Positions 25,341 through 33,625 of a DNA stretch of 57,862 bases are shown here, piece by piece (position 1 is the stretch's first letter; each line of letters starts with the position of its first letter). The notes under the pieces were generated by a model that saw only the letters and a program-made list of their open reading frames with translations, made no database searches and was not told the origin of the DNA. The translations under genes were made by a program, and so were the position numbers. The stretch spans positions 1 through 57,862 of the forward strand of contig CALKGG010000019.1 in the NCBI GenBank assembly GCA_938084885.1. Direction: 5' to 3'. Origin of the DNA: an uncultured Acidimicrobiales bacterium (GTDB lineage Bacteria > Actinomycetota > Acidimicrobiia > Acidimicrobiales > SHLQ01).

Positions 25341-26471
25341 ATGGCCGACCACTACAACGTCCTCGGCGTCTCCAAACAGGCGACCGAAGCCGAGATAAAG
25401 AAGGCCTATCGAAGCATGGCCCGGAAATATCATCCGGATCAGAACCCCGGTGACGCCGAAGCCGAAGCGAAGTTCAAAGAGATCGCGAACGCCTATGAAG
25501 TGTTGGGCGACCAAGAACGCCGCAACAAATACGACCGTTTTGGCGATGACGGCCTCGGCGGGCAGGGCGGCCCCGGTCCCGGTGCAGGACCCTTTGGCGC
25601 CAACCTCGGCGACATTTTCGAAACCTTCTTCGGCCAAGGTGCAAGCCCCTTTGGTGGCGGCGGTAGCCGCGGGCCGTCAGGTCCGCCTCCCGGAGAAGAT
25701 CTTGAGACCGTGCTTCGCCTCGAACTCAGCGATGCGGTCTTTGGCGGCGAGAAAATGGTCACGGTCAAGACCGCAACGGCGTGCGAGCCGTGCCACGCCA
25801 CCGGTTCAGAACCTGGCACCGGGACAACCCGTTGCAACGAATGTGGCGGCGCCGGTCAGGTCCAGCGGGTCCGTCAATCGATCCTCGGCCAGATGGTCAC
25901 TACCGCGCAATGTCCAACGTGCAGCGGCAGGGGAGAAACGATCGACAAGGCGTGTTCGACCTGTGACGGTCAGGGCCGCAAGGTCGAAGAGGTCAGTTAC
26001 ACCGTTGACGTGCCGCCTGGCGTCGACTCGGGTTCGACCCTTCGCCTCACCGGCCGCGGCGCTGTCGGCCCTCGTGGGGGCTCACAAGGCGACCTCTACG
26101 TGCACATCGATGTGAAGGCGCACGAGTTGTTCAAGCGCGAGGGCAATGACCTCATCTTGGATCAGCCGATCGGCTTTGCTCAGGCTGCCCTCGGCGCCGA
26201 GCTGCAAATTCCGACGCTCGAAGACGACGAGACCCTCCTTGTGCCAGCGGGAACGAACAGTGGCAGGAAGTTTCGGCTACGGGCGAAGGGTGTTCCCCAT
26301 GTCAACGGACGCGGGCGCGGCGATCTCGTCGTGAACCTCAACGTCGCAACGCCAACCGATCTCAATGACGAACAAGAGGCGCTGTTGCGTCAATTCGCGG
26401 CACTTCGTGCAGAGGCGGTCGCGCCACCCGACGATGGTTTCTTCAGCAAGGTGAAGTCCGCGTTCAAGTGA
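25341..26471 (+). CDS. dnaJ: Chaperone protein DnaJ
   Basis: Hsp40 co-chaperone that stimulates DnaK. 376 residues: J-domain with HPD at 31-33, a Gly/Phe-rich region from about 65 to 115, a zinc domain with four CxxCxGxG-type repeats (CEPCHATG, CNECGGAG, CPTCSGRG, CSTCDGQG) at about residues 145-215 and a C-terminal substrate-binding domain. It is downstream of hrcA with 1 bp between and overlaps rsmE by 4 nt. dnaK/grpE are not in the window, so this is probably the hrcA-linked DnaJ2-type copy. Confidence 0.96.
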   Translation: MADHYNVLGVSKQATEAEIKKAYRSMARKYHPDQNPGDAEAEAKFKEIANAYEVLGDQERRNKYDRFGDDGLGGQGGPGPGAGPFGANLGDIFETFFGQGASPFGGGGSRGPSGPPPGEDLETVLRLELSDAVFGGEKMVTVKTATACEPCHATGSEPGTGTTRCNECGGAGQVQRVRQSILGQMVTTAQCPTCSGRGETIDKACSTCDGQGRKVEEVSYTVDVPPGVDSGSTLRLTGRGAVGPRGGSQGDLYVHIDVKAHELFKREGNDLILDQPIGFAQAALGAELQIPTLEDDETLLVPAGTNSGRKFRLRAKGVPHVNGRGRGDLVVNLNVATPTDLNDEQEALLRQFAALRAEAVAPPDDGFFSKVKSAFK

Positions 26472-27145
26472 GCGAACAGCTCGCCGGCTCGCCCGGACCA
26501 CATGTGTTCGTCGACTCGCTCGACGACCTTTTCGTCGCTCCCATCGACCTCGATCATCTCGCCAAGTCGCTGCGTATGCGCGACGGCGATCCCCTCACCG
26601 CGAGTGATGGTGCGGGCCGTTGGCGCCTTGTCGAGTTCGCCACTTCGGGAGTGCTCAGGTCGACGAGTGACGTGTTCACGGTGCCAGAGCCAGCCGTTTC
26701 CAGCACCGTTGCGTTCTCGTTGACGAAGAGCTCGAAACCTGAATGGGTCATACAGAAACTCACCGAGCTTGGAGTTTCGAACATCGTCGTCCTTCGCAGC
26801 GAGCGCACGATCGTGCGATGGGACGACGCCAAGGTCGATAAGGCCATGTCGCGGTGGCAACGGATCATCCGAGAAGCAGCGATGCAAAGTCACCAGGTTC
26901 GGCTTCCAACAATTGTCGGCGTAGTTTCGGCGCTGGACTGGTTGGGTCGCCCCGACGTGGCGGTCGCCCACTTTGGAGGAGACCGAATTGGCGACCACCG
27001 ATCGATCGCGATCGGTCCTGAGGGCGGCTGGTCAGATAACGAGATCGATGCTGCTGCGAGCAAAGTGTCGCTTGGTTCGACCGTGTTGCGAGCCGAAACC
27101 GCAGCGATTGCAGCAGGCGTTTTGTTGGCTGGAGCGCAGCGCTAA
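26468..27145 (+). CDS. rsmE: 16S rRNA (uracil-1498-N3)-methyltransferase
   Basis: SPOUT-class methyltransferase that modifies U1498 in helix 44 of 16S rRNA. 225 residues. Visible motifs: the PUA-like N-terminus with HLAKSLRMRDGDPL, then KSSKPEWVIQKLTELGV and the knot region IAIGPEGGWSDNEID followed by VLRAETAAIAAG, which hold S-adenosylmethionine. Starts with GTG overlapping the dnaJ stop. Confidence 0.95.
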   Translation: MSEQLAGSPGPHVFVDSLDDLFVAPIDLDHLAKSLRMRDGDPLTASDGAGRWRLVEFATSGVLRSTSDVFTVPEPAVSSTVAFSLTKSSKPEWVIQKLTELGVSNIVVLRSERTIVRWDDAKVDKAMSRWQRIIREAAMQSHQVRLPTIVGVVSALDWLGRPDVAVAHFGGDRIGDHRSIAIGPEGGWSDNEIDAAASKVSLGSTVLRAETAAIAAGVLLAGAQR

Positions 27146-27247
27146 ACGATCTGCGGACTCGCGTTTCGTGTGTATTTCTTCAAATAGTTTGTTCTCGTCT
27201 GGACCTTGAAACCGTCTTCTGTCTAGGGTGTGCCCATCATCGCCACT

Positions 27248-27268
27248 GTGAGTGTTTACACAACTCAC
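27248..27268. promoter_or_regulatory. Inverted repeat upstream of the bldD-like gene, candidate operator
   Basis: GTGAGT-N9-ACTCAC, a perfect 6-bp inverted repeat, with GTGT/ACAC nested inside, centred about 40 bp upstream of the ATG at 27299. Streptomyces BldD binds GTGA-type palindromes and represses its own gene, so autoregulation is a fair inference. Confidence 0.5.
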
Positions 27269-27298
27269 TCGGCGATCGGCGCACGTAGGTGAGGACAT

Positions 27299-27844
27299 AT
27301 GGACGACAACGAAAACAACCCTGACGATTACAGCCGTAAGGTCGGAGAACGGCTTCGCGCCATCCGCCGCCAGAAGCGACTTTCTCTTCAGGAAGTGGAA
27401 GCAAATTCCACCCAAGAGTTCAAGGCCTCCGTTCTTGGCGCGTACGAGCGAGGCGAGCGCGCAATCAGCGTTCCCCGCCTTCGCAAGCTCGCCATGTTCT
27501 ACAACGTGCCTGTCGATCAGCTGCTCCCAATCGAGGGTGCACCCGACTTCGGCGTCGAAGTCGACCAGGAGATCGATTTGCGCGATCGCCCAACGCGGGC
27601 ATCGGGAGCATCGATCACCATCGATCTCACCAAGCTCGAAAAGTTGAGTGGGCCCGAAGCCGACATGTTGTCGCGGTACCTGACCATGATTCAGGTGCAG
27701 CGTCAAGACTTCAACGGCCGTGTACTCACGATTCGTCGCGACGACCTTCAAGCGCTCGCCGCCATCCTCGGCACGGGCATCGAGGGCGCCGCACCACGCA
27801 TTGACGCTCTCGGGTTGACCTTCGTCCCCCAGGTCGCCCAGTAG
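27299..27844 (+). CDS. bldD: BldD-type transcriptional regulator with c-di-GMP-binding signature
   Basis: 181-residue DNA-binding protein. Residues 13-75 form a Cro/C1-type helix-turn-helix (GERLRAIRRQKRLSLQEVE, then VLGAYERGERAISVPRL), which is the BldD N-terminal domain. The C-terminal domain has RQD at 135-137, eight residues, then RRDD at 146-149. This fits the RxD-X8-RxxD motif through which Streptomyces BldD binds tetrameric c-di-GMP and dimerises. In Streptomyces it represses development genes. The ATG has GGTGAGGA upstream. The gene is flanked by rsmE and a small membrane-protein gene; the Tad pilus block lies just after. Whether the regulon here includes pili is inference. Confidence 0.88.
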   Translation: MDDNENNPDDYSRKVGERLRAIRRQKRLSLQEVEANSTQEFKASVLGAYERGERAISVPRLRKLAMFYNVPVDQLLPIEGAPDFGVEVDQEIDLRDRPTRASGASITIDLTKLEKLSGPEADMLSRYLTMIQVQRQDFNGRVLTIRRDDLQALAAILGTGIEGAAPRIDALGLTFVPQVAQ

Positions 27845-27922
27845 CGTAGCGCCATCTCGCTCACCGCTAACACGGCTATTTACAAGTAGTCGAGAATCCG
27901 TACACGGGTGTCGCGGCGCCGA

Positions 27923-27928
27923 TATAGT
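27923..27928 (+). promoter_or_regulatory. -10-like TATAGT before a 41-codon gene
   Basis: Strong TATAGT hexamer 32 bp before the ATG at 27961, overlapped upstream by ACAC-GG-GTGT (27902-27911), a short inverted repeat in the -35 region that could be an operator. The expected start of transcription leaves a leader of about 25 nt. Confidence 0.45.
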
Positions 27929-27960
27929 TGGGTTGCGGGCATATCGTTAGGCGGAACGAG

Positions 27961-28086
27961 ATGGAAACATACGGTCAATGGCTTCGGAAGTCTGGACGGA
28001 TAGTGGTGCTTCTTGCCGTGTCTGGGGCTGCAGCATTTGCGCTATCTATGTGGGTTGGCGGGTTTATGGTTGCGTCACTGAGCTAA
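27961..28086 (+). CDS. Small 41-residue single-helix membrane protein
   Basis: A short complete gene: METYGQWLRKSGRIV, then a hydrophobic helix of about 25 residues to the stop TAA. A purine-rich GGCGGAACGAG lies directly before the ATG, and a -10-like element at a sensible distance upstream. Positively charged residues before the helix predict the N-terminus inside. The stop TAA (28084-28086) overlaps the stop TAG of the convergent LysM gene. No known family is recognised; short length makes this tentative. Confidence 0.45.
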   Translation: METYGQWLRKSGRIVVLLAVSGAAAFALSMWVGGFMVASLS

Positions 28087-28877
28087 CCAGTCGGCGGCAG
28101 CACGAGTCGCTGCCCAGGTATCAACAGGTCGGGGTTCCCAGGGTCGACGAGCCTGTCCTCGTTCGCCTCGATGAGCACGCGCCAGTACTCGGCGATGTCG
28201 GATTCGCTCAGATCCATATCAGGCAACTCATCTCGAAGCGTCTCTTCGGCTATCGACCAAAACGAGTCGCCACTCTCAACTCTCCACACCGTGTCCCGCA
28301 GCGGCGGAACGTCATCTGACCATGTAGCGCTCCACACGAGTCGAAGGTCCCTGTCGGGGGCCCGCTCTTTGAGTATCAGCGGATTGTCCACCTCCCGAAG
28401 AAGCAACGGCGCGTGTCGAGTGCCGACTTGCGCCGGCTCGCTGTCGGCGGGTGGAAGGTCTGCTCGACTGTTCGCAACGATTGGCACGACCACCGCCGAG
28501 GTTCCCAACAGCAGTCCCACAATGCTGCTGGTCATGCTCGGTATGAGCCATGCCCAGCGGTTCGACCGTACGCGATTGCCGAGCAGCATCGTTGCCGCGA
28601 CAATGACGGCGAGATAATACGCGAGCATCAGCGAGACCCATCGGGCGACCGTTGCAATTGCCGTGACTGGGTCATCGGCCCACGCTCGCACGCCCTCGCC
28701 CGTGAGCCGCGAGGGCCCCCGCAATCCAAGTCGGGAGGCGAAATGCAAGCCCACGATCAGGCCGATAAGGCCGAGTAACACGGCGGCGCCCCGTGGCCGC
28801 GAATGGGTGAGCGCTGGTTCGTCGAGACGACTTCGGGGTGGGTTGTGGGGAGGGGGGTTGTGTGGCGTGGCGGTCAC
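28083..28877 (-). CDS. LysM-domain membrane protein, last gene of the Tad operon
   Basis: 264-residue protein. A Pro-rich N-terminus is followed by membrane helices at about 30-48, 76-99 and 107-135, and a C-terminal extracytoplasmic LysM-like domain (from about residue 200: VWRVESGDSFWSIAEE, ending LLIPGQRLVLPPTG). LysM binds peptidoglycan, so the protein may anchor or guide the pilus at the cell wall. The GTG start overlaps the TadG-like stop (GTGA), and the operon is otherwise tightly packed, so it belongs to the pilus unit. A longer frame to 28940 lies within the previous gene. Confidence 0.75.
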   Translation of the reverse strand: MTATPHNPPPHNPPRSRLDEPALTHSRPRGAAVLLGLIGLIVGLHFASRLGLRGPSRLTGEGVRAWADDPVTAIATVARWVSLMLAYYLAVIVAATMLLGNRVRSNRWAWLIPSMTSSIVGLLLGTSAVVVPIVANSRADLPPADSEPAQVGTRHAPLLLREVDNPLILKERAPDRDLRLVWSATWSDDVPPLRDTVWRVESGDSFWSIAEETLRDELPDMDLSESDIAEYWRVLIEANEDRLVDPGNPDLLIPGQRLVLPPTG

Positions 28878-29368
28878 GTTTCGTTCGTCCTCAAAAGTGT
28901 TGCTTGACCGCTTGCAGTCAGTTCCGTCGATGCCCCCCATATGAGCTGCCCAAGGACAAACTCATGGGTGAGCGCCAGATCGATTTCGATCGTTGGTGGG
29001 GCGCCTTGGGTGATGCTGAGGCCCTGGGCCCGAGCGTTGGGAATGTCCGAGAGCGCAATGCTTGAACCAACGACGCTTTGGGCTCCTCCAGCGTCGATCG
29101 TGATGTTGCCGGTCGTTCGAAACTCGTCGATATCGAAGCCCACGGTTGCTGCATCGTTTGCGATCGTGGTGGCGAGATCGTGGAGCTGGCGTTGCCGAAG
29201 GTGCAGGGCCCCGACTTCGAGCGTCACCGCGCCGAGCATCATGACGATCAACAAACCAATCGGTGCGAGAAGTAGCGTCGATCCGCGTTCGCTGCTCTGT
29301 GCCGGTAGCTGGCGACCGTGCTGTTCCCGGGAACGGTCCTGGCTCTGGATAGTGGATTGTTTAGCCAT
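28874..29368 (-). CDS. TadG-like pseudopilin/pilus-assembly protein
   Basis: 164-residue protein with a short hydrophilic start, then SERG and a hydrophobic helix (STLLLAPIGLLIVMMLGAV) near residues 29-50, followed by LRQRQLHDLATTIANDAA. That pattern of one N-terminal helix followed by a polar helix matches the TadG/TadE N-terminal domain (putative Flp pilus assembly). The rest is a short beta-rich domain. The ATG at 29368 overlaps the stop of the gene before it (TGATG); an ATG two codons earlier is possible. Homology to TadG is by pattern only. Confidence 0.65.
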   Translation of the reverse strand: MAKQSTIQSQDRSREQHGRQLPAQSSERGSTLLLAPIGLLIVMMLGAVTLEVGALHLRQRQLHDLATTIANDAATVGFDIDEFRTTGNITIDAGGAQSVVGSSIALSDIPNARAQGLSITQGAPPTIEIDLALTHEFVLGQLIWGASTELTASGQATLLRTNET

Positions 29369-29838
29369 CAGCATGCTCCGTCGAAGTTGCCGCTTCGGTA
29401 GGCGTCGATGCGACTCGTATGGCTCGATTCGACCGTGGTCATCGTCCCGAACTGTCCAAAGAGCGGAAGACGAACCAGCGCCACCTCATATCCGGCGGTC
29501 ACCGTGACGACGGCGCATCGCTGATAACTCCCCGACGAAATTGATGGAGCGAGTGCCCGATCGCCTCGATCAAATTCATTCAACACCTCGGCCATTCGAG
29601 CCTGAGACTGGCTCCATGCCGTATCGGGATCTGCTTCGGTGTACGTGCGGGCACCTTCTCGAGCCGCTGCTGACACGGCGAGACTTGCATCGATCACGTT
29701 CCAGACGTTGACGACGAGCAGCGAACCCATAACAAACGCCAGCGCGCCAAAGATCAGCATTTCTGCGCCCGCGACGACGCCACGATCGTCCTGTCGGCGA
29801 TCCGCAATCGCCGCAGCCACCCGCTCTCGACCTGTCAT
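29368..29838 (-). CDS. TadE/TadF-like pseudopilin
   Basis: 156-residue protein. After about 20 polar residues comes DDRG and a long hydrophobic helix (AEMLIFGALAFVMGSLLVVNVW) that runs into SLAVSAAAREGAR. The AAREGAR end is typical of TadE-family proteins. Residues 60-156 are extracytoplasmic, with two Cys. The start ATG overlaps the preceding stop (TGATG), giving one-base coupling on both ends. A longer frame to 29937 overlaps the upstream gene and is rejected. Confidence 0.75.
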   Translation of the reverse strand: MTGRERVAAAIADRRQDDRGVVAGAEMLIFGALAFVMGSLLVVNVWNVIDASLAVSAAAREGARTYTEADPDTAWSQSQARMAEVLNEFDRGDRALAPSISSGSYQRCAVVTVTAGYEVALVRLPLFGQFGTMTTVESSHTSRIDAYRSGNFDGAC

Positions 29839-30221
29839 CACTGTTGCTGCTCCTCGATTCGCACTTCGAAACTTCGATCCAAGACACCAAAAGCGCGGGC
29901 ATTGCTCAATTGCGGAAGGAGCGCACGTGTCTCCCACGAGATATCGACTTGCACCGTGTCGCCACGTACGGCGATCGAAAAATCGACCTCGGGTCCAACG
30001 TGTTCTCGGAACTCGGCCTCAGCAATCGCTGCTGATCCGTTCCGTTGGGCAACGTCATGGGCAGCATCGAGCGCCAGGCTCGATATCACCGATGTTGCGT
30101 ACAGGTTGTACAGGATGTTCACCGCAAAGACGAGGAAGCCGAAAAAGAACAGCAGCCCCATCGCCATGGAGAACACGCCCGAACCTCGTTCGGCGTGCTC
30201 TCCCCTCAGATGTATGCCCAC
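29838..30221 (-). CDS. TadE-like pseudopilin
   Basis: 127-residue protein: AERGSG, then one hydrophobic helix rich in Phe, Leu and Met (residues 17-38), then NLYATSVISSLALDAAHDVAQR, the polar helix following the membrane segment of TadE-family proteins. The C-terminal half is a beta-rich domain. It lies 8 bp after the Flp-like pilin gene and overlaps the next gene by one base. Minor pseudopilins of this kind cap or prime the Flp pilus. Confidence 0.7.
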   Translation of the reverse strand: MGIHLRGEHAERGSGVFSMAMGLLFFFGFLVFAVNILYNLYATSVISSLALDAAHDVAQRNGSAAIAEAEFREHVGPEVDFSIAVRGDTVQVDISWETRALLPQLSNARAFGVLDRSFEVRIEEQQQ

Positions 30222-30229
30222 GTTTCGAG

Positions 30230-30472
30230 CTATCCGCCGATGTTGTTGATGGATTCAGTTGCCTTGTCGCCGGCAGCTTCGCCAACGCCCTGGAACACGG
30301 CGTACATGGCAACGCCGAGTGCGGCGATCACAAGGATGGCGATCGCCATCGAGATGACGCCCTCTCCACGGTCGTCGACGAGGCGACTCCTCATGGCTCG
30401 CAGAACGGCTTGTTCTGCAATGACAAGACGACGGCCCATCGTGCGGGCGACTTCGGTAGTGCTGTTAATCAT
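30230..30472 (-). CDS. flp: Flp-type major pilin candidate
   Basis: 80-residue protein, small like Flp pilins. A 36-residue positively charged leader ends in DDRG, followed by EGVISMAIAILVIAALG, the hydrophobic assembly helix, and a short Gly-rich tail. Cleavage between Gly and Glu in RG/EG would suit a type IV prepilin peptidase. The leader is longer than usual and the Glu-Tyr pair of classical Flp pilins is replaced. The ATG at 30472 has AAGGA upstream. It is between tadC and the pseudopilins; a 62-bp gap to tadC could hold extra signals for high expression. Confidence 0.7.
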   Translation of the reverse strand: MINSTTEVARTMGRRLVIAEQAVLRAMRSRLVDDRGEGVISMAIAILVIAALGVAMYAVFQGVGEAAGDKATESINNIGG

Positions 30473-30534
30473 TGGTATTCCTTGCTTTGGTTGGTAGTGC
30501 GTTGGTTGGGTATTTGCGCTGTTGAACAATCGTG

Positions 30535-31434
30535 TTAGCCAAACGCGGCCAGGGCGCTAATGAACGGAATCATCATGAGGATCACGCCCGGAATCAGCGC
30601 GGCGAGCGTGACCGGAATCCAAACCTGTTGGTTCTTCTTCTCGATTGCTTCGAGCAGTTCACGGTGCGATTCGGTCCGCACATTGCGAGCTTCGGCAGCG
30701 ACCATCGACCCGAGGTCTCCCGCTTCTTTGTTGAGCGACAAGATGGCAACAAGGCGAGACACTGCTTCGAGGTCGACCGTGTCTGACCACTCCTCGAGCG
30801 CCTTTTGTTCGGTCGTTCCTTGCTGTACGCGTGACATGACGACGGCGAGATCTCGGGCAACCGCTCCCGTTCCGCGCTCGCTGACCCGCTTGAGTGCAGC
30901 GCCAAGGGAATACCCGGATCCAAGCAGCATCGCAATCTGCTCGGAAACCATGGGGAGTTCTTGAAACGTTCGTGCCTTCCATTGATCGGAAGCTGCAGCG
31001 AGCTGCTGTTCCAAGATCAAAAAGGCGAGTAGCGGGGCGATTGCGGTGAACATCGCCACGATGGCGACGGGCAGCGACAACGCCACGCCCAAGAGCACCA
31101 CGACGGCGGCCGAACCCGCAGCCCAACCCACCTGGCGCAAACGGAACTCGGTTTCGTCCATGGGGGAATGCACTCGGCGCAGCCGCCGGGGGAGTTCTTC
31201 GTTGACACCGAAGATCTTCGCCGCGCTGGCGCCAACGACTTCGGAGAGCGGTCCGAGCAACTGGCCGAAGCTCTCGAGTGAGAGCAGGCCCTGCGACGAA
31301 TGTGTTCTTCCCCCCGGGAGATACGGCGACACCCGTGCCGCCAACGTCTGGTGACGGAAGGGCCGGAGCTCACTCAACACGAGGGTCGTCCCAACGAAGA
31401 GTAAAAGCGCTGCGCCTGCGATCAGCCGAATCAT
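30535..31434 (-). CDS. tadC: Tad pilus inner-membrane protein TadC
   Basis: 299-residue T2SSF-domain protein that pairs with TadB to form the membrane platform of the Tad secretion machine. Helices near residues 4-20, 103-140 and 270-295 enclose the cytosolic GspF domain (ELPMVSEQIAMLLGSGYSLGAALKRV near residue 175 and LVAILSLNKEAGDLGSMVAAEA near 235). The start overlaps the tadB stop (ATGA). Confidence 0.9.
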   Translation of the reverse strand: MIRLIAGAALLLFVGTTLVLSELRPFRHQTLAARVSPYLPGGRTHSSQGLLSLESFGQLLGPLSEVVGASAAKIFGVNEELPRRLRRVHSPMDETEFRLRQVGWAAGSAAVVVLLGVALSLPVAIVAMFTAIAPLLAFLILEQQLAAASDQWKARTFQELPMVSEQIAMLLGSGYSLGAALKRVSERGTGAVARDLAVVMSRVQQGTTEQKALEEWSDTVDLEAVSRLVAILSLNKEAGDLGSMVAAEARNVRTESHRELLEAIEKKNQQVWIPVTLAALIPGVILMMIPFISALAAFG

Positions 31435-32306
31435 GCAAACACCCGCTCTTCCTTTGGCAAAGCCATGATGCGGCCAGCCCAGAACCACGACAGGAGAATC
31501 AACATCAGCGCAACCACGACGAGTAGTTGGCCGAACTGCGTCCCATAGGCAGCCCGGCCATCACCGATGCTTAGCCCGGTGAGCGCCATGCCAAAGGGGA
31601 CAACGAGGGTAAACCACCGAGCGAAACGCACACCGGACTGGCGGGCGCTTGCATCCCGGCGATGCCGTTGATCGGTCATGCGATCGGTGGCGAGGGCGCC
31701 AAGACGGTTGCCGACCTCGCCGCCACCGAGCTCGTGAGCAGTGAGTAGCGTCTCGGCAACGATGTCAGCGGTGTTATGTCCGAGCTGGTGTTTCAGGACA
31801 GCCAACGAGCGGGCGAAGTCGGTCGAAATCAACCATTCGCGATGGGCCTCTTCAAAGGCGGGACGCAGACCATCATGAGATCGCAAGCCAACCTCGAATG
31901 TTGCCTGTGGGATCGATCGACCAAGCGTGCTCGTGAGCAATCGAATCTCCTCAATGATGCCCGGCCATGCGTGGTGGGCAGACTCGATCAAGCGCTCGTG
32001 GCGGACTCGAGCAACACCAACTGGAGAGAGCGCAGCGAAGGCACCGATCATGATGGCCGGGAGCACGCCACCGAAGAGCAGCGTGCCAAACGCAAAACCG
32101 AGGACGGCGACGACGAGCATCGAGCTGAGGAGGGCACCGAGGTTGAGCTTTCCCAAGCCCAGCGTGGACATGAACTCTTGGTTGGACTGACGCTTCTTGC
32201 GTTCGATCTTTGGACCGGGCTGAGGGCCCTCCCAACCAAACGCGGCCGAGGTGTACAACAAATGGACGCCGTAGGCGGCCGCGAATGCGATGAGTAGCGA
32301 GATCAT
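31431..32306 (-). CDS. tadB: Tad pilus inner-membrane protein TadB
   Basis: 291-residue T2SSF-domain platform protein. An N-terminal helix, a pair of helices near residues 60-95, the cytosolic GspF domain (WPGIIEEIRLLTSTLGRSIPQATFEV near residue 115, LLTAHELGGGEVGNRLGALA near 185) and two final helices are seen. The start ATG overlaps the tadA stop (ATGA) and the stop overlaps tadC, so A-B-C are translated as a coupled set. Confidence 0.9.
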   Translation of the reverse strand: MISLLIAFAAAYGVHLLYTSAAFGWEGPQPGPKIERKKRQSNQEFMSTLGLGKLNLGALLSSMLVVAVLGFAFGTLLFGGVLPAIMIGAFAALSPVGVARVRHERLIESAHHAWPGIIEEIRLLTSTLGRSIPQATFEVGLRSHDGLRPAFEEAHREWLISTDFARSLAVLKHQLGHNTADIVAETLLTAHELGGGEVGNRLGALATDRMTDQRHRRDASARQSGVRFARWFTLVVPFGMALTGLSIGDGRAAYGTQFGQLLVVVALMLILLSWFWAGRIMALPKEERVFA

Positions 32307-33625
32307 GGGCGCTGCTCTCGTTGATGGTTCGGGAGCACCGACCGAATATCGATACCGGCGTTCGCCATGTTTTCGGCTGCACGAACCGGCAAGTGTCCCG
32401 TCCATTCGAGTGCCCCGGTGTGCGGGTTGCGCTTGAAGACTTCGGTCATCGTGAACGCAGTACCGTCGGCTGCCGATGAGAGGTCCTCAACGAAGGCGAT
32501 CTGGTTTACCCGCGGCCCCTCGGGTGTGCGAACAGTGTGGACAACCACGTCGATGGCTTGGCTCACCAGGTCGTTCAATGCCGACATTGGAATGTCGCTC
32601 GATGTCTCGGCGAGCTGGCAAACAAATCGCAAACGAGTCAGTGCTTGGCGAGCTGAACCCGCGTGAATTGTGGTGAAGCCTGTGACACCGCTCGACAGGG
32701 TCATCATCAGAGGGAGCGCTTCGCGGTCCCGGACCTCGCCCACGATTGCCACATCTGGTGCCATGCGAAGGAAGCCGCCAACGAGCGTGCGAAGGTCGAC
32801 GCCTGGACGATCCGGACGTCCTCCCCGAGTCTGCATGCTGGCCACGTTCGGTAGCGGCACATCGGCCTCGAAGACCTCTTCGGCAATGACGACCCGAAGC
32901 GTTGGATCGAGCTCTGCGGCACAGCAGGAGAGCAATGTTGTCTTGCCTGCCCCGGGAACGCCGGCGAAGACCATCGAAAGGTTCGCTCCAACGCACGCTC
33001 GAAGCAGATCCGCTGCTTCGGTGGTGACGGTTTGAGACGACACCAGTTCATCGAGCGACCGGAAGGCCATACCGGTGAACTTTCTGATATTGACCATCAT
33101 GTGACCGCCGCGCGCAATGTCGCCATGGACAATGTGGAGGCGAGCACCGTCGTCGAGCTGCGCGTCTTGTAGCCCAGCGGTTGGATCGAGTGCCCGATGG
33201 GCGCCGCTCGACCGGTCCACGATTCGGGTCATTGTCCGGAGCACGTGGTCATCGTCGTGGAAGGACTCGTGGTGGTAACCGTTCTGTCCGAGGTGGCGCT
33301 TGACGAAGATCTGGTCGGGAGCGTTCAGCATGATCTCCCAAACGTCGTCGTCGTCGATCAGTGATTCGAGCGGTCCATACCCGGTCAGGTTTCGCATGGC
33401 GCGGTCGATGATCAGGTCGGGCTCGGTCAGGTCGATGCTTCGAATACCGCGTCGGTAATCGGCCCGCCACTGTTCGACCAGCTCGGTCGCTATTGAGCGG
33501 AGGGTGTCTTGGCCGCGGTCCTCGCCGACCGAGATGTTGCGATCGTTCGCAACCTCGAGGGTCATGCGCTCGATCTCGATCAGTGGCGATACGTCTTCGG
33601 CGAGGCGTTCAGCAATATCAGTCAT
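32303..33625 (-). CDS. tadA: Tad/CpaF-type secretion ATPase
   Basis: 440-residue hexameric motor ATPase powering Flp pilus assembly (and in some systems retraction). Walker A GVPGAGKT is at residues 222-229. Further motifs: the N-terminal TGYGPLESLIDDDDVWEIMLN, the Asp box RVVIAEEVFE, and VGEVRDREALPLMM with the following TTIHAGS His box. It starts 8 nt inside tadZ. The normal helical N-terminal segment of the CpaF group is present. Confidence 0.95.
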   Translation of the reverse strand: MTDIAERLAEDVSPLIEIERMTLEVANDRNISVGEDRGQDTLRSIATELVEQWRADYRRGIRSIDLTEPDLIIDRAMRNLTGYGPLESLIDDDDVWEIMLNAPDQIFVKRHLGQNGYHHESFHDDDHVLRTMTRIVDRSSGAHRALDPTAGLQDAQLDDGARLHIVHGDIARGGHMMVNIRKFTGMAFRSLDELVSSQTVTTEAADLLRACVGANLSMVFAGVPGAGKTTLLSCCAAELDPTLRVVIAEEVFEADVPLPNVASMQTRGGRPDRPGVDLRTLVGGFLRMAPDVAIVGEVRDREALPLMMTLSSGVTGFTTIHAGSARQALTRLRFVCQLAETSSDIPMSALNDLVSQAIDVVVHTVRTPEGPRVNQIAFVEDLSSAADGTAFTMTEVFKRNPHTGALEWTGHLPVRAAENMANAGIDIRSVLPNHQREQRP

